64,000 nucleotides of DNA from Bacillus sp. REN3. GTDB lineage: Bacteria; Bacillota; Bacilli; Bacillales; Cytobacillaceae. The stretch spans positions 82,927-146,926 of the forward strand of contig NZ_JAERSD010000009.1 of the NCBI RefSeq assembly GCF_017912555.1. Direction: 5' to 3'. This document shows positions 1-8,899 of the stretch, one piece after another. The notes under the pieces are model-generated. The model worked only from the letters and a program-made list of their open reading frames with translations. It was not told the DNA's origin and searched no databases. A program made the position numbers and the translations under genes. How positions within the stretch are numbered: position 1 is the stretch's first letter; each line of letters starts with the position of its first letter.

Positions 1-229
1 ATTGAATGAAGATGGAAGCGTATCTGAAAAGCTGGGTACATTGTTCGCGAAGAACCATGGACTGAATATCGAGGATGAATCGGAATTCAGGAAGCTGGTA
101 ACAGAAAACTTGCCGCCGCAGCCGAATGCGTACCAGGAAATACGTAAAACCAACATGGGTAAAATCACCCCTGATGAAGAAGAACAGAGAGAAATGGAAA
201 TAGGTCCAAACCGCTGTGCGGTAAGATAA
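1..229 (+). CDS. MBL-fold hydrolase, YrkH-like, C-terminal end only
   Basis: This is the last 75 or so residues of a gene that begins before the window. The sequence ends in GPNRCAVR and carries the '[15 protein letters not shown]' type tail that closes Bacillus metallo-beta-lactamase-fold hydrolases of the YrkH kind, where the tail follows the metal-binding core. No catalytic residue is inside the window, so the assignment rests on this tail and on the neighbours: a TusA-like protein and a TauE-like exporter follow in the order yrkH-yrkI-yrkJ known from B. subtilis. Proteins of this family are thought to act on glutathione- or bacillithiol-like persulfides. The gene ends 35 bases before the next start, with which it is probably co-transcribed. 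Confidence 0.7.
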   Translation, partial: LNEDGSVSEKLGTLFAKNHGLNIEDESEFRKLVTENLPPQPNAYQEIRKTNMGKITPDEEEQREMEIGPNRCAVR

Positions 230-264
230 AAAGCATTAAATCACAACTTAGGAGGAATAATAAC

Positions 265-492
265 ATGAACGTAGCAAAAGTATTAGACGCAAAAGGATTA
301 TCTTGTCCAATGCCAATCGTTAAGACAAAGAAAGCAATCACAGACCTGCAATCCGGGGAAGTATTAGAAATCCACACAACTGATAAAGGAGCTGTAAAAG
401 ATCTTTCAGCATGGGCTGAATCCACCGGGAACGAACTTCTGAAGCACGAAGAAGACAACGGTGTATTCAAGTTCTGGATCAAGAAGGCGTAA
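265..492 (+). CDS. yrkI: TusA/SirA-family sulfur carrier, YrkI-like
   Basis: A 75-residue protein of the usual TusA length. The N-terminal strand LDAKGLSCPMPIVK holds the family CPxP motif, with Cys14 as the residue that carries sulfane sulfur as a persulfide. The rest fits the two-layer alpha/beta fold, and the C-terminal end matches the family closely. It acts in the cytoplasm, passing sulfur between rhodanese or MBL-type enzymes and later acceptors. A strong ribosome site (TTAGGAGGAATAATAAC) precedes the ATG. It sits between the MBL hydrolase end and a TauE-family permease, the arrangement of the B. subtilis yrkHIJ genes. The exact sulfur donor and acceptor cannot be read from the sequence. 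Confidence 0.88.
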   Translation: MNVAKVLDAKGLSCPMPIVKTKKAITDLQSGEVLEIHTTDKGAVKDLSAWAESTGNELLKHEEDNGVFKFWIKKA

Positions 493-584
493 GTGAAGAA
501 AGGGGAGGATCCACTCCCTTTTCTTTTGCTTTCTTGAGTTGTTTTAAAGGCTTATAATCATTTTAGATAAGGAGGAAGCCGAAA

Positions 585-1361
585 ATGGATTTAACTTTCA
601 TAATCGTCATTTTCTTAATTGGTTTTATTGGGTCATTTATATCCGGAATGGTTGGAATCGGCGGTTCCATCATCAAATATCCCATGCTCTTATACATCCC
701 GCCGTTATTTGGCCTGGCTGCTTTCAGCGCCCATGAAGTATCTGGAATCAGCGCTGTCCAAGTATTCTTCGCAACGATCGGAGGCGTTTGGGCTTACCGG
801 AAGGGGGGCTACTTGAATAAGACCTTGATCATCTATATGGGGACCAGCATCCTTGCCGGAAGCTTCATCGGGAGCTATGGTTCAAGATTGATGTCTGAAG
901 GCGGCATCAACGTTGTTTATGGAGTCCTTGCGCTTATAGCGGCAATCATGATGTTTGTACCGAAAAAGAACATCGACGACATTCCGCTTGATCAGGTCAC
1001 ATTCAATAAATGGCTCGCTGCCTTTTTCGCTTTCATCGTAGGAATCGGAGCAGGTATTGTCGGCGCGGCAGGTGCATTCCTGCTTGTTCCAATCATGCTT
1101 GTTGTCCTGAAAATTCCGACAAGGATGACCATCGCCACATCGCTGGCAATCACCTTCATCTCCTCTATCGGTTCGACAGTAGGCAAGCTTGCGACTGGCC
1201 AGGTTGATTATATTCCGGCGCTTATCATGGTCGTTGCCAGCCTCATCGCATCGCCGCTTGGCGCGAACGCAGGCAAGAAGATCAATACAAAAGTGCTGCA
1301 ATATATCCTGGCAATATTGATTTTGGCCACCGCCATCAAAATTTGGCTGGATATTTTATAA
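585..1361 (+). CDS. yrkJ: TauE/SafE-family sulfite/sulfur-anion exporter, YrkJ-like
   Basis: A 258-residue integral membrane protein with about eight hydrophobic segments. The N-terminal segment contains [19 protein letters not shown], and a repeated glycine-rich segment near residues 148-170 contains [17 protein letters not shown]; this two-half layout is typical of TauE/SafE (DUF81) permeases. The family exports sulfite, sulfoacetate or related anions. Position after a TusA-like carrier supports a role in removing products of persulfide oxidation, which is inference. The ribosome site is AAGGAGGAAG, about eight bases before ATG. A terminator follows directly, so this is probably the last gene of the operon. 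Confidence 0.87.
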   Translation: MDLTFIIVIFLIGFIGSFISGMVGIGGSIIKYPMLLYIPPLFGLAAFSAHEVSGISAVQVFFATIGGVWAYRKGGYLNKTLIIYMGTSILAGSFIGSYGSRLMSEGGINVVYGVLALIAAIMMFVPKKNIDDIPLDQVTFNKWLAAFFAFIVGIGAGIVGAAGAFLLVPIMLVVLKIPTRMTIATSLAITFISSIGSTVGKLATGQVDYIPALIMVVASLIASPLGANAGKKINTKVLQYILAILILATAIKIWLDIL

Positions 1362-1369
1362 TCATCAAA

Positions 1370-1398
1370 AAAACTGAGCTTAATGGCTCAGGTTTTTT
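1370..1398 (+). terminator. Intrinsic terminator after yrkHIJ-like operon
   Basis: CTGAGC and GCTCAG arms separated by a short TTAATG-type loop, followed by a run of six T. It lies nine bases after the permease stop codon. Confidence 0.8.
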
Positions 1399-1540
1399 GG
1401 TATATTGAAAAAGTTTTGCAACCACAGGGTGGGAGAGAGCGATTCCCCCCGGTACCCAATCATGGCGATTGGCATCCTCAATGGATGAAAAAAATAAGCA
1501 CTTACAGCTTGTGATGGCTCCATATAGACAGCTTTAAACC

Positions 1541-2431
1541 TCATTTCGTTCCAGCCGGAACGAAAACTTCAAGATGGCGAGGCAGGACTCTCGCTTTAAA
1601 CGGCAATGGCCCGCCCTCATCTCCGTCGATATTAATGTAATGTCTTACAGGAGACGAAACATCGAGATATGCTGTCCTGAAATATTCAACCTCTTCACTT
1701 TCCTTCAATTCACCTTTTATCAGGGATGGAATGATTTTTGCGATTCCGGGAATCGAGCCTTTTTTTATGATGAAGGCATGGAATTTCCCATCATTAACTT
1801 CCGCTTCCGGAGCAAGAGACTCAAAGCCCCCGACTGAATTCGTCAGCGCCGCCAGCAGCAAAAAAGCCTTTCCTTCCCACTTTCCATTGTCATGCCTAAT
1901 GCAAAGATCAATTAAGTCATTTGATAGGAACGATTTGGCTCCCTCAATGAAATAAGCGAATGTACCAAGCCGTGTTTTCCGTTCGGGTGAAACATGATAG
2001 GACGCCTCTGCGATTGAGCCGACAGCAAGCACATTTGCAAAATAATCATCGTTGATCTTGCCGACATCCACCCCTCTATGCGAATTTTGAAGCAAAACTT
2101 GAATGGCCTCATAAGGATCAAGCGGGATATTCAGGGCCCTTGCAAAATCGTTGACTGTTCCAAGCGGGGTGATTCCCAGCCTGGGGCGATGTGCCTGCTC
2201 GGCAAGCCCATTGATTGTTTCATTGATCGTTCCGTCTCCGCCGGCGGAGATGACCGTGTCTGTCAGCGACTCGCACGCTTCCCGGGCGAAAGCAGTCGCA
2301 TCCCCTTCTTTCCTAGTTTTCCTGACCTCTATCTCCCTATATTCATCACGTAAAGCTGCCTTTATCTGTTGAACAAAGTCGTTTGCTTTTTCTTTGCCGG
2401 AAGATGGATTCAAGATGATCATTGCCTTCAT
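1541..2431 (-). CDS. Diacylglycerol/lipid kinase family protein (YegS/BmrU type)
   Basis: A 296-residue soluble protein. It opens with AMIILNPSSGKEKA, the family's N-terminal nucleotide-site strand, and has the GGDGTINE motif at residues 64-71 that binds ATP phosphates in diacylglycerol kinase catalytic domains. A later GxGxxxGxA-like segment and the C-terminal beta-sandwich region also fit the YegS/Rv2252/BmrU group. These enzymes phosphorylate lipid or isoprenoid-like hydroxyl substrates at the inner membrane face. B. subtilis has several paralogs (DgkB, YtlR, BmrU), so I do not give a symbol. The ribosome site GGGAGG is eight bases before the ATG. It is a single gene read against its neighbours. 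Confidence 0.85.
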   Translation of the reverse strand: MKAMIILNPSSGKEKANDFVQQIKAALRDEYREIEVRKTRKEGDATAFAREACESLTDTVISAGGDGTINETINGLAEQAHRPRLGITPLGTVNDFARALNIPLDPYEAIQVLLQNSHRGVDVGKINDDYFANVLAVGSIAEASYHVSPERKTRLGTFAYFIEGAKSFLSNDLIDLCIRHDNGKWEGKAFLLLAALTNSVGGFESLAPEAEVNDGKFHAFIIKKGSIPGIAKIIPSLIKGELKESEEVEYFRTAYLDVSSPVRHYINIDGDEGGPLPFKARVLPRHLEVFVPAGTK

Positions 2432-2682
2432 AGCAAAAGCCTCCCATCCTAATTTCCTTTAAATCAATGCTATTATTTTACCTTTTCCCTTTGCCGTATA
2501 AACCGGTGGAAGTCTGATGATTATTCACAAAGAAATTAGGGTATTTAGTTATCACCCGAAATTTTATAAGGGAGTCTCTGCCAAACTTCATGGATAAAAA
2601 AGAGTTCAGTTGCCCTTGCGGCATGGTTGCAGAAGTCCTTGGTGAAAAAGCAGAGCAAACAGAGAGAGGAGAAATTGGGTCA

Positions 2683-3462
2683 ATGCGCAAAAAATGGTTA
2701 TTATACATGCTATTATTCCTGATGGCTTTTGTGCTGTCTGCCTGTGCTGAGAAGGAACAGCTTGAGGACGGCGCAAAGCTGATCGACAAGGATGAACTTA
2801 CTTTTACCGCTTCAGGTGAGTTCAAACCGTTCAGTTATCTTAACGATGATCTGACGATGACAGGCTTCGACATCGAAGTAGGGGAAGCACTTGCCAGGGA
2901 AATGGGCTTGGAGCCTGTCCAAAAAAGGATGAAGTTCAAGGGAATTGTTGAAGGAGTCAAGACTGGCCGTGCGGATGTAGCTGTAGCGAGCCACACGATC
3001 AACCCCCAGCGAAGCAAGCACGTTTTATTCTCTACCCCGTATTATTACTCCGGGCCCCAGATTTTCACCCGCCCAGATAGCAATATCAAAACCGTAGATG
3101 ATCTGAAAGGGAAGGAAGTTGCTGTAGCAAAGGGATCAACCTATGCGGATACAGCCTCGAAGTACACTTCTAACATTAAAATGTATGACAGTGACATCAC
3201 TGCCTTGAAAGCCTTGAGCAGCGGAAGGCATGATGCTGTGATCACGGATTTTGTCACCGGGAAAAGCGCGGCCAAGGAAGGCTTTAAAATAACCGGCAAA
3301 CAGTTGATTGAAAGAAGTGAGCAGGCCGTGGTTATTCCGAAGGACAATCCTGAGCTTCTTAAAAGAGTCAACGAAGCGCTGGAAAAGCTTCGGAAGGACG
3401 GTACCCTCTCAAAAATCAGCCAAAAATACTTCGGGGAAGACATCACCAAGAAGCCCGAGTAA
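2683..3462 (+). CDS. Amino-acid ABC transporter substrate-binding lipoprotein
   Basis: The start at 2683 is chosen because it gives a clean lipoprotein signal peptide (MRKKWLLYMLLFLMAFVLSA, then Cys21) with GAGGAG upstream; an in-frame ATG 93 bases earlier would add a non-signal extension. The mature part has the SBP_bac_3 layout: a first lobe with 'GEFKPFSYLNDD' and 'GFDIEVGEALAREMG', a central second lobe, and return to lobe one with 'KLRKDGTLSKISQKYFG'. It binds a polar amino acid (glutamine, arginine or cystine class) outside the membrane and delivers it to the permease encoded next. Together with the following two genes it forms a complete importer operon. The ligand is not determinable by eye. 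Confidence 0.9.
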   Translation: MRKKWLLYMLLFLMAFVLSACAEKEQLEDGAKLIDKDELTFTASGEFKPFSYLNDDLTMTGFDIEVGEALAREMGLEPVQKRMKFKGIVEGVKTGRADVAVASHTINPQRSKHVLFSTPYYYSGPQIFTRPDSNIKTVDDLKGKEVAVAKGSTYADTASKYTSNIKMYDSDITALKALSSGRHDAVITDFVTGKSAAKEGFKITGKQLIERSEQAVVIPKDNPELLKRVNEALEKLRKDGTLSKISQKYFGEDITKKPE

Positions 3463-3499
3463 AACAATCGATAAATAGAATAGAAGGGATGTTGGAGAT

Positions 3500-4165
3500 T
3501 TGCCAAGCATAGGACATATTTTAAATACGCTGATTGACAGCAAGGATTTATTTATTGACGCCATGCTGCTTACCTTGCAGCTTACCGTTGTGTCTATTTT
3601 AGTGGGAATAGTCATCGGTCTTTTCTTTGCACTTTTAAAAATATCGAACATAAAAGTATTGGGCTGGATTTCGGACGCCTATGTTTATCTTGTCAGAGGT
3701 ACGCCGCTGATCGTCCAGATTTTCATTTTGTATTTCGGGATCAGCGGGATATTCCTCATTCCTGACTTTTGGGCGGCGGCTCTGGCCCTGGCCTTCCATA
3801 ATGGCGCCTATATCGCGGAAATTTTCCGGGGCACGATCCAGTCAGTCGACAGGGGCCAGATGGAGGCGGGGCGCTCGCTTGGGATGTCCAAATCATTGAC
3901 GATGAGGAGGATTATTCTCCCGCAGGCTTTCCGCCGCTCGCTTCCGCCACTTGGCAACCAGTTCATCATCGGGCTCAAGGATTCGTCCCTTGCAGCCTTC
4001 ATTTCAATGAACGAGCTGTTCAACGTAGCGACCACACTTGGATCAAACAACTTTGACGAGATGACATACCTGCTGATTGTTGCGTTCTACTATCTCGTAC
4101 TTGTTGCGCTGCTGACATGGATGGTAAGCATGATTGAAAAGAAACTGGCTGTAAGTGACAGGTAA
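3500..4165 (+). CDS. Amino-acid ABC transporter permease, HisM/GlnP type
   Basis: A 221-residue membrane protein starting at TTG with an AAGGGATGTTGGAG ribosome region. It has about five membrane segments and the conserved cytoplasmic EAA loop '[24 protein letters not shown]', which docks onto the ATPase. The segment '[20 protein letters not shown]' is diagnostic of the HEQRO polar amino-acid permease family. Only one permease gene is present, so the channel is expected to be a homodimer. It lies 37 bases after the binding protein and 14 before the ATPase. Confidence 0.92.
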   Translation: MPSIGHILNTLIDSKDLFIDAMLLTLQLTVVSILVGIVIGLFFALLKISNIKVLGWISDAYVYLVRGTPLIVQIFILYFGISGIFLIPDFWAAALALAFHNGAYIAEIFRGTIQSVDRGQMEAGRSLGMSKSLTMRRIILPQAFRRSLPPLGNQFIIGLKDSSLAAFISMNELFNVATTLGSNNFDEMTYLLIVAFYYLVLVALLTWMVSMIEKKLAVSDR

Positions 4166-4179
4166 AGGAGGGCAAATTA

Positions 4180-4923
4180 GTGTATAAAACTGAAATAATC
4201 CATATCGAGAATTTGAATAAATCATACGGGGACCTTCATGTCCTAAAGGATATCAATTTGACGGTAAAAGAAAGTGAGGTTGTCTGCCTCGTTGGAGCCA
4301 GCGGCTCGGGAAAGAGTACGCTGCTCCGATGCATCAACTTCCTTGAGAAGAAGGACAATGGCAAAATCATTATTGGAGGAAAGGAAGTCACCCAGGACAC
4401 CCATGACATCAATGACGTGCGCCAGAAGGTAGGGATGGTGTTCCAGCACTTCAACCTGTTTCCGCATATGACTGTCCTGAAAAATGTCATTGAAGCCCCG
4501 ATCCATGTCAAGAAGGTTGAAAAGAGTGATGCAATCAAACAGGCACGCGAGCTTCTTCGCAAGGTCGGCCTTGAAGATAAAGCGGATGTTTATCCGAGCA
4601 AGCTGTCAGGTGGCCAAAAGCAAAGGGTTGCGATTGCTCGGGCGCTTGCGATGAAGCCGGACATCATGCTGTTTGACGAACCGACATCGGCTCTCGACCC
4701 GGAACTGGTCGGGGAGGTATTGTCCACGATGAAGGAATTGGCAGAAGAGGGGATGACCATGGTCGTCGTTACCCACGAAATGGGTTTTGCCCGTGAGGTC
4801 GCCGACTGGATTGTTTACATGGACAATGGAAATATCGTGGAAGTAGCGAAGCCAGAAGAGTTCTTCAGCAATCCGAAGGAAGAGCGTACAAGGGAATTCA
4901 TCCAGACGACGGTACTGAAATAG
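4180..4923 (+). CDS. Amino-acid ABC transporter ATP-binding protein
   Basis: A 247-residue ATPase starting at GTG after an AAAGGAGGG site. Walker A is GASGSGKS (residues 39-46), the Q-loop is '[14 protein letters not shown]', the signature is LSGGQKQR, Walker B is '[13 protein letters not shown]' and the H-loop is [10 protein letters not shown]. The FNLFPHMT and [10 protein letters not shown] motifs place it in the GlnQ/TcyC/ArtR group that powers polar amino-acid import. It is the last gene of the three-gene operon and is followed by a terminator. Confidence 0.93.
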   Translation: MYKTEIIHIENLNKSYGDLHVLKDINLTVKESEVVCLVGASGSGKSTLLRCINFLEKKDNGKIIIGGKEVTQDTHDINDVRQKVGMVFQHFNLFPHMTVLKNVIEAPIHVKKVEKSDAIKQARELLRKVGLEDKADVYPSKLSGGQKQRVAIARALAMKPDIMLFDEPTSALDPELVGEVLSTMKELAEEGMTMVVVTHEMGFAREVADWIVYMDNGNIVEVAKPEEFFSNPKEERTREFIQTTVLK

Positions 4924-4930
4924 CATGATG

Positions 4931-4972
4931 CAAACAGTCCTGCAAATCGAATGCGGGACTGTTTGTTTTTTA
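4931..4972 (+). terminator. Terminator after amino-acid importer operon
   Basis: AAACAGTCC and GGACTGTTT arms with a weakly paired interior (TGCAAATCGAATGCG), followed by GTTTTTT. Confidence 0.8.
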
Positions 4973-5085
4973 GGCTGGATGTTGATAGCCATGAAAAAGA
5001 AAGATTCAGTAAGGAATGAGGGGATTAACTCCATTTTTTGAACTGAATTGATGAAAAAGGACCAATTTTGGCTTCCTTTTCATAC

Positions 5086-5115
5086 TTTACAACCATCATG
5101 GGTAGGGAGTATGAT
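5086..5115 (+). promoter_or_regulatory. Probable sigma-A promoter for ktr leader
   Basis: TTTACA at 5086-5091 and TATGAT at 5110-5115 with an 18-base spacer, placed about 45 bases upstream of the riboswitch. Confidence 0.5.
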
Positions 5116-5157
5116 TACAACAGTTTTAAGATATTGAAAAATAAATCTGTTTCATAT

Positions 5158-5300
5158 TTCTAAATCGCTGAATCCGATAGGAGCGGGGGAACCATTTTCC
5201 TGTGGTGTGAAATCACTTGGGGTGAAGCCTTTCAAAAGGGCGGGGCCATTCTGGGCCCTAATCCGACAGCTAACTCCGCAAGCGTTGCAGAAGAGGAAGG
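5158..5300 (+). ncRNA. c-di-AMP riboswitch (ydaO/yuaA class)
   Basis: The leader contains, in order, the conserved blocks of the ydaO-yuaA RNA: AAATCGCTGAATCCGAT, GGAGCGGGGGAACCA, TTGGGGTGAAGC, GGGCGGGGCCATTC, AATCCGACAGCTAACTCCGC and AAGCGTTGCAGAAGAGGA. This class binds cyclic di-AMP and switches off potassium-import and cell-wall genes when the messenger is high. Its location directly before a Ktr potassium transporter matches the B. subtilis ktrAB arrangement. Confidence 0.93.
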
Positions 5301-5333
5301 TGAAGCTTGTGAGACGATCGCTCGTAAAGTCCA

Positions 5334-5378
5334 CAAGGCTATTAGCTTTTAGCCTCTGGGGGCTTTTTATTTTTTTCC
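5334..5378 (+). terminator. Riboswitch-controlled terminator
   Basis: After the aptamer, AAGGCT/AGCCTC and AGCCTC/GGGGGCT pairings lead into TTTTTATTTTTTT. This is the expected expression platform: c-di-AMP binding should favour this hairpin and stop transcription before ktrB. The alternative antiterminator pairing was not modelled. Confidence 0.7.
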
Positions 5379-5467
5379 GGGAAGATGGAATTTACCAGGA
5401 TCCGTAATATGGCTGCCTTGAAGTAGGATTGAAAAAGTTCCCCATACTATGGAAGAAGGCGGATTAA

Positions 5468-6808
5468 ATGCGCAGAAGAATAGGTCTTAAGTTGGAAGCT
5501 CCCAAAATCCTGGTCATCGGGTTTGGTTTGATCATCCTGATGGGCTCGATTCTGCTCTCACTTCCTGCTGCCACAGTGGATGGCAAAGGGCTGACATGGA
5601 TTGATGCCTTATTCACGGCAACATCTGCCACCTGTGTGACTGGGCTTGTCGTGGTGGATACAGGTGATACGTTCACCCTTTTCGGGGAAGTGGTCATCCT
5701 CTCGATGATCCAGGTAGGCGGACTTGGCTTCATGAGCTTTGCCACACTGCTGGCCTTCATTCTTGGTAAAAGGATTTCCTTCAAGGAAAGGCTGATTATC
5801 CAGGAGGCATTGAATAATGGGACGGTTGAAGGGATCGTTCGCCTTGTCAGGAGAATCCTGATCTTTACGGCAGTAATTGAAATCGCAGGCGGGATATTAT
5901 TATCCCTCCGGTTTGCCCGTGACATGGCAGTGGGAAAAGCGATTTATTTTGGATTCTTCCACGCCATCTCGAACTTTAACAATGCTGGTTTTGATTTGAT
6001 GGGAGATTACCGGAGCCTGACAGCCTATGCGGAAGACCCGGTTGTCAACCTGACAGTCGTTTCGCTGATCAGCCTTGGCGGAATCGGGTTCATTGTGATG
6101 AATGAAATTTTCGAATACAGGATGACGAAGAAAATCTCGCTCCACAGCAAGATGGTGTTGATTGTCTCTTCAGCACTTGCCATTGGAGGGGCCATCCTGA
6201 TTTTCATTTTTGAGTATCACAATCCAGCAACATTGAGGCCATTGTCGCTGCCAGGAAAGATTATCGGGGCTCTTTACCAGTCAGTGACTCCAAGGACGGC
6301 TGGATCGAATACGTTAAGCATTCCAGATTTGAAGCAAACGACGCTGTTTTTAATCGTTCTCCTGATGTTTATCGGGGCATCCCCTGGATCTACAGGCGGA
6401 GGGATCAAAACGACGACGTTCGCCATCCTGGCTGGGGCATTCAAGTCCCAGATCAGGGGAGACGATAATGTTTCATTTTTCGGCAGGAGAATTGAATATG
6501 GCCTCATCTATAAGTCCCTGACCGTCATGTTTGGTTCGCTTTTTCTTGTCACCTTTGTGACAATGGTGTTGACGATCACGGAAGGGGGAAAAGACTTTCT
6601 GATGGTTTTATTCGAGGCCACCTCAGCGTTTGCAACAGTTGGCCTGTCAATGGGGCTCACCCCTGAATTATCGGAAATAGGAAAAATGATCATTATTTTT
6701 ACAATGTTTGCTGGAAGGGTTGGCCCGCTGACACTCGCTTTTGCGATAGCGAAGAAACGGAAGGCCAACCATTACCGGTATCCGGAAGGAAAAGTTATGA
6801 TAGGGTAG
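5468..6808 (+). CDS. ktrB: Potassium uptake channel subunit, KtrB/KtrD (TrkH family)
   Basis: A 446-residue membrane protein of typical KtrB length, with four M1-P-M2 repeats. The filter-forming segments are visible: TSATCVTGL (first), ISNFNNAGFDL (second), VTPRTAGSNTL (third) and SAFATVGLS (fourth). It forms the sodium-coupled potassium path in the membrane as a dimer bound to an RCK ring. The third segment has Ser where many family members have Phe after the filter glycine (TAGF), which may tune ion selection. Its partner ktrA-like gene begins 12 bases later. In B. subtilis the ring gene precedes the channel gene in ktrAB; here the order is reversed. Leader control is by the c-di-AMP riboswitch. 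Confidence 0.9.
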   Translation: MRRRIGLKLEAPKILVIGFGLIILMGSILLSLPAATVDGKGLTWIDALFTATSATCVTGLVVVDTGDTFTLFGEVVILSMIQVGGLGFMSFATLLAFILGKRISFKERLIIQEALNNGTVEGIVRLVRRILIFTAVIEIAGGILLSLRFARDMAVGKAIYFGFFHAISNFNNAGFDLMGDYRSLTAYAEDPVVNLTVVSLISLGGIGFIVMNEIFEYRMTKKISLHSKMVLIVSSALAIGGAILIFIFEYHNPATLRPLSLPGKIIGALYQSVTPRTAGSNTLSIPDLKQTTLFLIVLLMFIGASPGSTGGGIKTTTFAILAGAFKSQIRGDDNVSFFGRRIEYGLIYKSLTVMFGSLFLVTFVTMVLTITEGGKDFLMVLFEATSAFATVGLSMGLTPELSEIGKMIIIFTMFAGRVGPLTLAFAIAKKRKANHYRYPEGKVMIG

Positions 6809-6820
6809 GAGGATGTAGTC

Positions 6821-7477
6821 ATGGCAAAGCAATATGCAGTAATCGGGATGGGGAGATTTGGCTCCAGTGTCGCGACTTCCCTTTACAATGAAGGAAATGA
6901 AGTGCTGGCGATCGATAAGAAAGAGCAATACATTGAAGAATACAAGGATCAGGTCACCCATGCGGTCATCGGCGATTCAACCGATGAGCAAACGTTGAAA
7001 CAGGTCGGGATCAGGAATTTCGATACAGTCATCGTCGCGATTGGAGATGATATCCAGGCGAGCATCCTGACCGTGCTGCTGCTGAAAGAAATGGGCGTAG
7101 CCAACGTTGTTGCCAAGGCACTCAATAAGCACCATGCACAGGTGCTCTTCAAAGTAGGGGCGGATAAAGTCATCTTCCCAGAGCGGGACATGGGCGAACG
7201 TGTCGCCCATCAGCTGATGGCGTCACCGAATGTCCTGAATTTCATTGAGCTGTCCGATGACTACAGTATTGAGGAAATAAAACTTCCAATGAGCATGGCG
7301 GGGAAAAATCTGATTGAAATCAATTTGCGTGCGAAGTACAACATCACCGTCATTGGAATCAAGACGGGGACAAAGGTCGACATCTCCCCGGATCCGGAAA
7401 AGACTTTGCGGGCAGACGACATCCTGATTGTACTCGGCGAAAACACCGACCTCGATAAATTCTCTAAAATAAAATGA
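6821..7477 (+). CDS. ktrA: Potassium uptake regulatory subunit, KtrA (RCK/TrkA)
   Basis: A 218-residue cytoplasmic protein with an RCK_N Rossmann domain, glycine motif GMGRFG at residues 9-14, and an RCK_C domain in the last third ('SMAGKNLIEINLRAKYNITVIGIK'). The RCK_N part binds ATP, ADP or NAD(H) and gates KtrB; the RCK_C part of KtrA/KtrC proteins binds c-di-AMP directly, so the same messenger may control this system at both RNA and protein level. It follows the channel gene by 12 bases with an AGGAGG site and is followed by a strong terminator. Confidence 0.92.
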   Translation: MAKQYAVIGMGRFGSSVATSLYNEGNEVLAIDKKEQYIEEYKDQVTHAVIGDSTDEQTLKQVGIRNFDTVIVAIGDDIQASILTVLLLKEMGVANVVAKALNKHHAQVLFKVGADKVIFPERDMGERVAHQLMASPNVLNFIELSDDYSIEEIKLPMSMAGKNLIEINLRAKYNITVIGIKTGTKVDISPDPEKTLRADDILIVLGENTDLDKFSKIK

Positions 7478-7486
7478 CCTTAAAGG

Positions 7487-7520
7487 AAAGCAGGCTGCGT
7501 TGAAGTGCAGCCTGCTTTTC
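7487..7520 (+). terminator. Terminator after ktrBA
   Basis: AAAGCAGGCTGC and GCAGCCTGCTTTT form a 12-bp stem with an eight-base loop and trailing T residues. Confidence 0.9.
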
Positions 7521-7890
7521 CATTCATGCTGGCTCCAAACGCCCTATCCTAGGAACCATCCGTAATTTTCTCCATTCCAGCCCACTCCATCTTGCAGATC
7601 ATTCTCTGCTGGACCCGTTTCATAACGGGTTCGTTAAGTGATCGCGAAAAACATCTAAAGCTTTCTCATTCATGCCGTAATAAGCGGGCGGCGATTCTAG
7701 TAAACTCCTGTAACTTTCTCATTCATGCTGGATAAATCAAACAAAACCAAAAAACATCTGGCTTACACAACACGTATTAAATTGGTTTTTGGAAAATTAA
7801 CAACAAATTGATTTTTTCCGTCATTGTAAAAATAGAGCGGATCGTGTCGATGAAAAGGTTAAGATTGCAAATTGAAGGGGAAGGTCAACT
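7521..7890. other. Intergenic stretch with short repeated words
   Basis: No gene is seen. The word ATTCATGC recurs three times (near 7522, 7668 and 7722), twice preceded by CTTTCTC. There is also a small hairpin, ACCCGT-TTCATA-ACGGGT, near 7613-7630. The last 60 bases are AT-rich and presumably hold the promoter of the next operon. Confidence 0.4.
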
Positions 7891-8874
7891 TTGAAGACAA
7901 AAACATCGAGTGTTTTCTTAATCTTTTTATTATTGATTGGCAGCCTTGCTGGCTGTTCAGGTGAAGAGGAAGTTAAAAAGGACCGAATGAAAGTCGGCGT
8001 TATGCTGTCGGATGTCGGTCTTGGGGATCAGTCATTCAGTGATGCAGCGTTTGCTGGGCTGGTCAAAGCCCGGGATGAGCTTGGCATCTTTTTCGATTAC
8101 CGTGAACTCCAGACCTCGGGTACTTATGAAAAAGGACTTACCGAGCTGGTTGAAGCCGGGAATGACATTGTTGTAGGATTGGGTTTCATGGTCGTGGAGG
8201 ACCTCGAGAAAGTGGCGAAGAAGTATCCAAAACAGAAATTCATCCTCATTGATTCTGTTTCGGAAATGGAAAATATCACTTCGATCACATTCAAGGAGGA
8301 ACAAGGGAGCTTCCTAGCCGGAGCAATCGCAGGAATGGTTTCCAAGACAAATAAAGTAGGATTTATCGGAGGGGCGGACGTGCCGCTGATCCGCAAGTTC
8401 AAGTCAGGCTTCGAGCAGGGTGCGAAAGCAGTCAATCCGAATGCGGAGATAAAAGTTGTATATGCCAATGATTTCGGCAATGCTGACCTGGGTGCAGGTA
8501 TTGCAGCGGACATGATCGCAGACGGGGCTGATGTTCTATATGCAGCTGCCGGCCTGACCGGAGTCGGTGTCCTCCAGGAAGCCCAGCAAGAGAAAAAATA
8601 CGCCATCGGTGTCGATAGCGACCAGTACTTTTTCGCAGAGAAAGCCGTTGTGACTTCCATGCTGAAAAATATTGATGTGGCCTTATATGAAACAATCAAA
8701 GAGTTTGCAAATGAAGAGAAGCTTGCCTCAGGACCGATCGAGCTCGGCATGACTGAAAATGGAGTCGGGCTGGCGCCAATAAGGGTCATCAAGCTTTCTG
8801 AAGAACAGAACGGGAAATTGCAAGACCTGGAAGCAAAGCTGTCCAACAATGAAATTTCCATTCGAGTAGAATAA
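7891..8874 (+). CDS. BMP-family (PnrA/Med-like) substrate-binding lipoprotein
   Basis: A 327-residue protein starting at TTG after GAAGGGGAAGG. The first 22 residues form a lipoprotein signal ending L-A-G-C. The mature part has the type I periplasmic-binding layout of the BMP family: '[24 protein letters not shown]', '[30 protein letters not shown]', '[32 protein letters not shown]', and '[11 protein letters not shown]'. Family members bind nucleosides or similar solutes. Unusually, no ABC ATPase or permease is nearby; instead a chemoreceptor gene begins 25 bases later, suggesting that this protein senses rather than feeds transport. That role is inference. Confidence 0.85.
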   Translation: MKTKTSSVFLIFLLLIGSLAGCSGEEEVKKDRMKVGVMLSDVGLGDQSFSDAAFAGLVKARDELGIFFDYRELQTSGTYEKGLTELVEAGNDIVVGLGFMVVEDLEKVAKKYPKQKFILIDSVSEMENITSITFKEEQGSFLAGAIAGMVSKTNKVGFIGGADVPLIRKFKSGFEQGAKAVNPNAEIKVVYANDFGNADLGAGIAADMIADGADVLYAAAGLTGVGVLQEAQQEKKYAIGVDSDQYFFAEKAVVTSMLKNIDVALYETIKEFANEEKLASGPIELGMTENGVGLAPIRVIKLSEEQNGKLQDLEAKLSNNEISIRVE

Positions 8875-8899
8875 CAGCCTTAGCTTGGGGGAGCGAATT

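Noticed and set aside
8124..8861. 245-codon minus-strand open frame inside the BMP lipoprotein gene
   Set aside because: Serine- and alanine-rich antisense reading of a well-supported gene; no ribosome site.
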